Of a stretch of 64,000 nucleotides of DNA, positions 61,995-64,000 are shown in pieces. Below the pieces are notes generated by a model. The model searched no databases and was not told the DNA's origin. It saw only the letters and a list, made by a program, of their open reading frames with translations. Source of the stretch: Acanthosepion lycidas (taxonomy: Eukaryota > Mollusca > Cephalopoda > Sepiida > Sepiidae); NCBI GenBank assembly GCA_963932145.1, contig OZ010586.1, forward strand, positions 78,571,265 to 78,635,264, read 5' to 3'. Every line of letters starts with the position of its first letter. Within the stretch, counting starts at the first letter, position 1. Position numbers and translations under genes: made by a program.

Positions 61995-63040
61995 TGTTAT
62001 GGCTTGTTTAGCGGTCAGAAAGAGAGACACAGAAGACAAAGGTAGGTTGAGCAGGTGTATTGAAATAACAGATATGTACAAAGCAAGAGTGTTAGTAATA
62101 AGTATCAGGTCATCCAATAAGTTCTGTCCAAATTTTGAATAAAGAATACAAGTGACCAAATGTTGCATTTAATTACAGATTCAATCAACAATGTATTTTC
62201 TCTGATTATCTATGACTGCCTTCCATCTATTAACAAGCTTACTAATTCCATTACTTTAAAATTCTTTTGGCTTTGATTTGAAGAACTCACAAATGTCAGT
62301 TTTAACCTCTTCCTGTATTACAAAATCTGTTTCTTCCAAATGATACTGTAAGCTACGAAACAAATGGTAGTCTGAAGGAGCAAGATCGGGAGAATAACGT
62401 GGATGAGGAATTTTTTCCCAACCAAGTTCTTCAATCTTTTGTGACATGATTCTTGCTGTGTGGGGTCGCGCATTGTCCTGATGAAACATCACTTCTTTTT
62501 GATTCACAAGAGCAGGTCTTTTTTTCCTCAAAGCTTGGTTCAAACACTCTAATTGCTGACAGTATATTTGAGCATTAAGAATTCAAAGTTGATTATTCAT
62601 TTTGCCCATGAAGTTCCCTTCTCGGCTGTGGCTAGTGTCCTTCCCCTTTACCAAGCCACTGTCTTTGGCTGCTGAGTTTCCTTTCTTGAACTCATAAAGC
62701 ATTATGTGCCTTAAATGGTTCTTGGGTACTTCCATGTTAGCAGGGTTTTAATCAAACAAAATTTAATTTTATTGTTCTCTGAAATAAAATTTGATCAGTT
62801 TAAATGCATCTAAACATAAAAATAATGTTCATCTCCATTAGACATTATAAAATACTCTTTAAATTTTGTTCATTTTAACAAAAAGTTAAAATTCAGACAG
62901 AACTTATGGGATGACCTGATAGATAGAGGTGTAATGTCCGAACGGTAGGTTAACACTCTATCTCAGCTTCCCAACCAGCTCTCACAGTATTTATGAGAGG
63001 AGGAAGAGTTCATTCTACTGCAGGAGGGTATACCATAACA
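61995..63040 (-). mobile_element. LTR partner in inverted orientation, split by mariner
   Basis: Reverse complement of the 61737-61969 LTR at roughly 85-90% by eye. The plus strand begins TGTTATGG (61995) and ends CCATAACA (63040), again perfect 8-bp inverted tips but with A/T where the first LTR has G/C, so the tips changed in step. Shared strings: GGTGTATTGAAATAACAGAT, CGAACGGTAGGTTAAC, CAACCAGCTCTCACAG, TATGAGAGGAGGAAGAGTTC. Without the mariner it is about 227 bp. The right flank is GAAGT (63041-63045), equal to the left flank of the other LTR. Confidence 0.8.
62105..62919 (-). mobile_element. Internally deleted mariner, 815 bp, with transposase C-terminus
   Basis: Ends TCAGGTCATCCAATAAGTTC and ...AACTTATGGGATGACCTGA with TA duplicated at 62103-62104 and 62920-62921. 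On the minus strand it starts with the same MEVPKNHLRHIM as the 39239 copy (near 62735), then jumps after KKGNSAA into unrelated frames. At 62543-62256 it has the catalytic C-terminal half: ALVNQKEVMFHQDNARPHTA (second Asp), then HPRYSPDLAPSDYHLF (third Asp), RSLQYHLEETDFVIQEE. The HTH and first Asp are deleted. It sits inside the inverted LTR, so it is the latest insertion there. Confidence 0.95.
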
Positions 63041-63045
63041 GAAGT

Positions 63046-63689
63046 TGGATAACTTTTAGCAAGTGAGTTTTATTGACTGTTACTGCTTACTATTTAGTTT
63101 AGTCTTGTGTACTTTCCCTATAAAATATTTGACATTAAATAACTGAACAAGAGTTGACATGTTGTAAAATCAACCAAACTAAATTCACCTTGGGGGAAAA
63201 CGCAGACATAGACAGTCTGTCAGGTTATTTCCCTTTTTAAAAAAAAGCTACATAACCAGAGTTGAAGGAAAGTCGTTGGTTTATCTTGCATTCAAGAATT
63301 TAATTTCTTCTTTTCTGATTATTTCCTTTATGATGAAACTAACTTTTGCATAGAAGAGCCAATAAAATTGACTGCCTAGTAATGTTTGAGAAGGATGAGG
63401 TCTATTTTGTCAAACTTGTCTCCATTGATGTTTGACTTCTTCCTGTTATCTTCAAAGTTTTGGGTTCCAATAGTAATGGAACATTGCCAGTTGGTATGTT
63501 TTTGTGCTTGTGTTTAAAATAATTTAAGCTCAAGTCCAGTAACTTTCAGTGTTGTTTTGAGTTGGTCCTTCATCTCTGAAGAGGGCAACTCCATAGTCTT
63601 TTTCCTGAAGTGAGCTCACTGAATAAGACTTAATGTAAAAACCTTGACTCTTCCATTCTTGCTAATTTGGTCCTGTTTCAATAGTAAAT
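63046..63689. other. No feature seen
   Basis: No supported gene or element. Confidence 0.4.
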
Positions 63690-63942
63690 CCGGTTAACCT
63701 GGCCGTTCGTCTCAAAAAGGACCTCCAATCTGTGGTTGACTGGGCAGGAAATGGCTAGTAGACTTTAATGCTTCCAAAACAAAACTGCTCTCATTTACCC
63801 ACCATAGAGAACCCTCCTTTCTTCCTATCAGCATGGCTGATGCTAACTTCACAAGAGCATCTCTCTGTGCCTTCTTGGTCTCACGTTTTTCCCTGACCTG
63901 AAGTGGAATAATTACATTTAATCAATAGCTGCATCTACCACA
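63690..63942 (+). pseudogene. LINE-A RT fragment (forward)
   Basis: AAGGACCTCCAATCTGTGG, TTGACTGGGCAGGAAATGG, TTTAATGCTTCCAAAAC and CAGCATGGCTGATGCTAAC align with the LINE-A copy at 51650-51790 (HRQSVVD, VNFNASKMK, LPLAWLM text). It ends near AATAGCTGCATCTACCACAA. Confidence 0.7.
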
Positions 63943-63944
63943 AG

Positions 63945-64000
63945 GAAATACTGGCAACAGTATTCAATGCAAGGATGAATGCTAGATTTGTAGAGTTGAA
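63945..64000 (-). pseudogene. LINE-A RT fragment (inverted), cut by window edge
   Basis: GCAACAGTATTCAATGCAAG, GATGAATGCTAGATTTGTAG is the complement of LINE-A IYKS-IHPCIEYCC codons (compare 30325-30360 and 46305-46340), so orientation flips at about 63943. The feature continues beyond the window. Confidence 0.7.

Overview
The window looks like intergenic or deep-intronic DNA of a cephalopod mollusc, most likely an octopus. That is an inference from three things: AT-rich DNA full of (TA)n tracts, abundant tRNA-derived SINEs like those described from octopus, and dense Tc1/mariner, RTE-like and Jockey/CR1-like elements of kinds I associate with octopus genomes. I find no convincing host protein-coding gene, no intact tRNA gene and no bacterial-style operon. 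Nearly every open frame with recognisable content is transposon debris.

Working names used in the entries. LINE-A is a Jockey/CR1-like non-LTR element with the reverse-transcriptase (RT) signature IYKSTIHPC-EYCCHIWSG. LINE-B is an RTE/BovB-like element (RDVRQGCV, YGSECWTI, VSNDKVL). LINE-C has GYADDIVIHSWDKNE. LINE-D has MWHMWASITPFVVG. SINE-1 has a tRNA-like head and a tail containing GGCCGAAACGTTG. SINE-OR is a tRNA-derived, octopus OR-like SINE. M1 is a Tc1/mariner superfamily element with a terminus beginning GTGCTGTGCAAAAGTAAG.

Layout. 0-10 kb: SINEs, a 475-bp element with 50-bp inverted ends, an M1 remnant, LINE-A and LINE-B scraps, a hairpin element and a 5S-like scrap. 10.5-11.6 kb: an 89-bp minisatellite. 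13-20 kb: LINE-B scrap, an 800-bp dispersed repeat, SINEs, a palindromic mariner MITE and a second hairpin element. 20-23 kb: a solo LTR inside LINE-A and a SINE-like tandem array. 25-31 kb: a retroelement cluster with Ty3/gypsy gag and pol remains, a Penelope-like GIY-YIG segment, SINE-1, and LINE-A inserted in LINE-B. 33-36 kb: a 96-bp degenerate array, inverted SINE-1 pair, and an LTR holding a MITE. 39-45 kb: an internally deleted mariner and a composite Tc1 element with M1 inside. 45-49 kb: a 5S rRNA-derived copy, LINE-A and LINE-D. 50-56 kb: LINE-B, LINE-A, and LINE-C interrupted by two SINEs. 59-63 kb: a decayed mariner and, most unusual, two LTRs in inverted orientation sharing one 5-bp target-site duplication, with a mariner nested in the second.

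The elements do not form a pathway. Their relationships are insertion history: nested insertions, target-site duplications and deletion derivatives that depend on transposases encoded elsewhere. The best candidates for something undescribed are the inverted-LTR unit at 61732-63045 and the repeated occurrence of SINE-1 as inverted pairs, which may point to mobilisation by a Penelope-like element.
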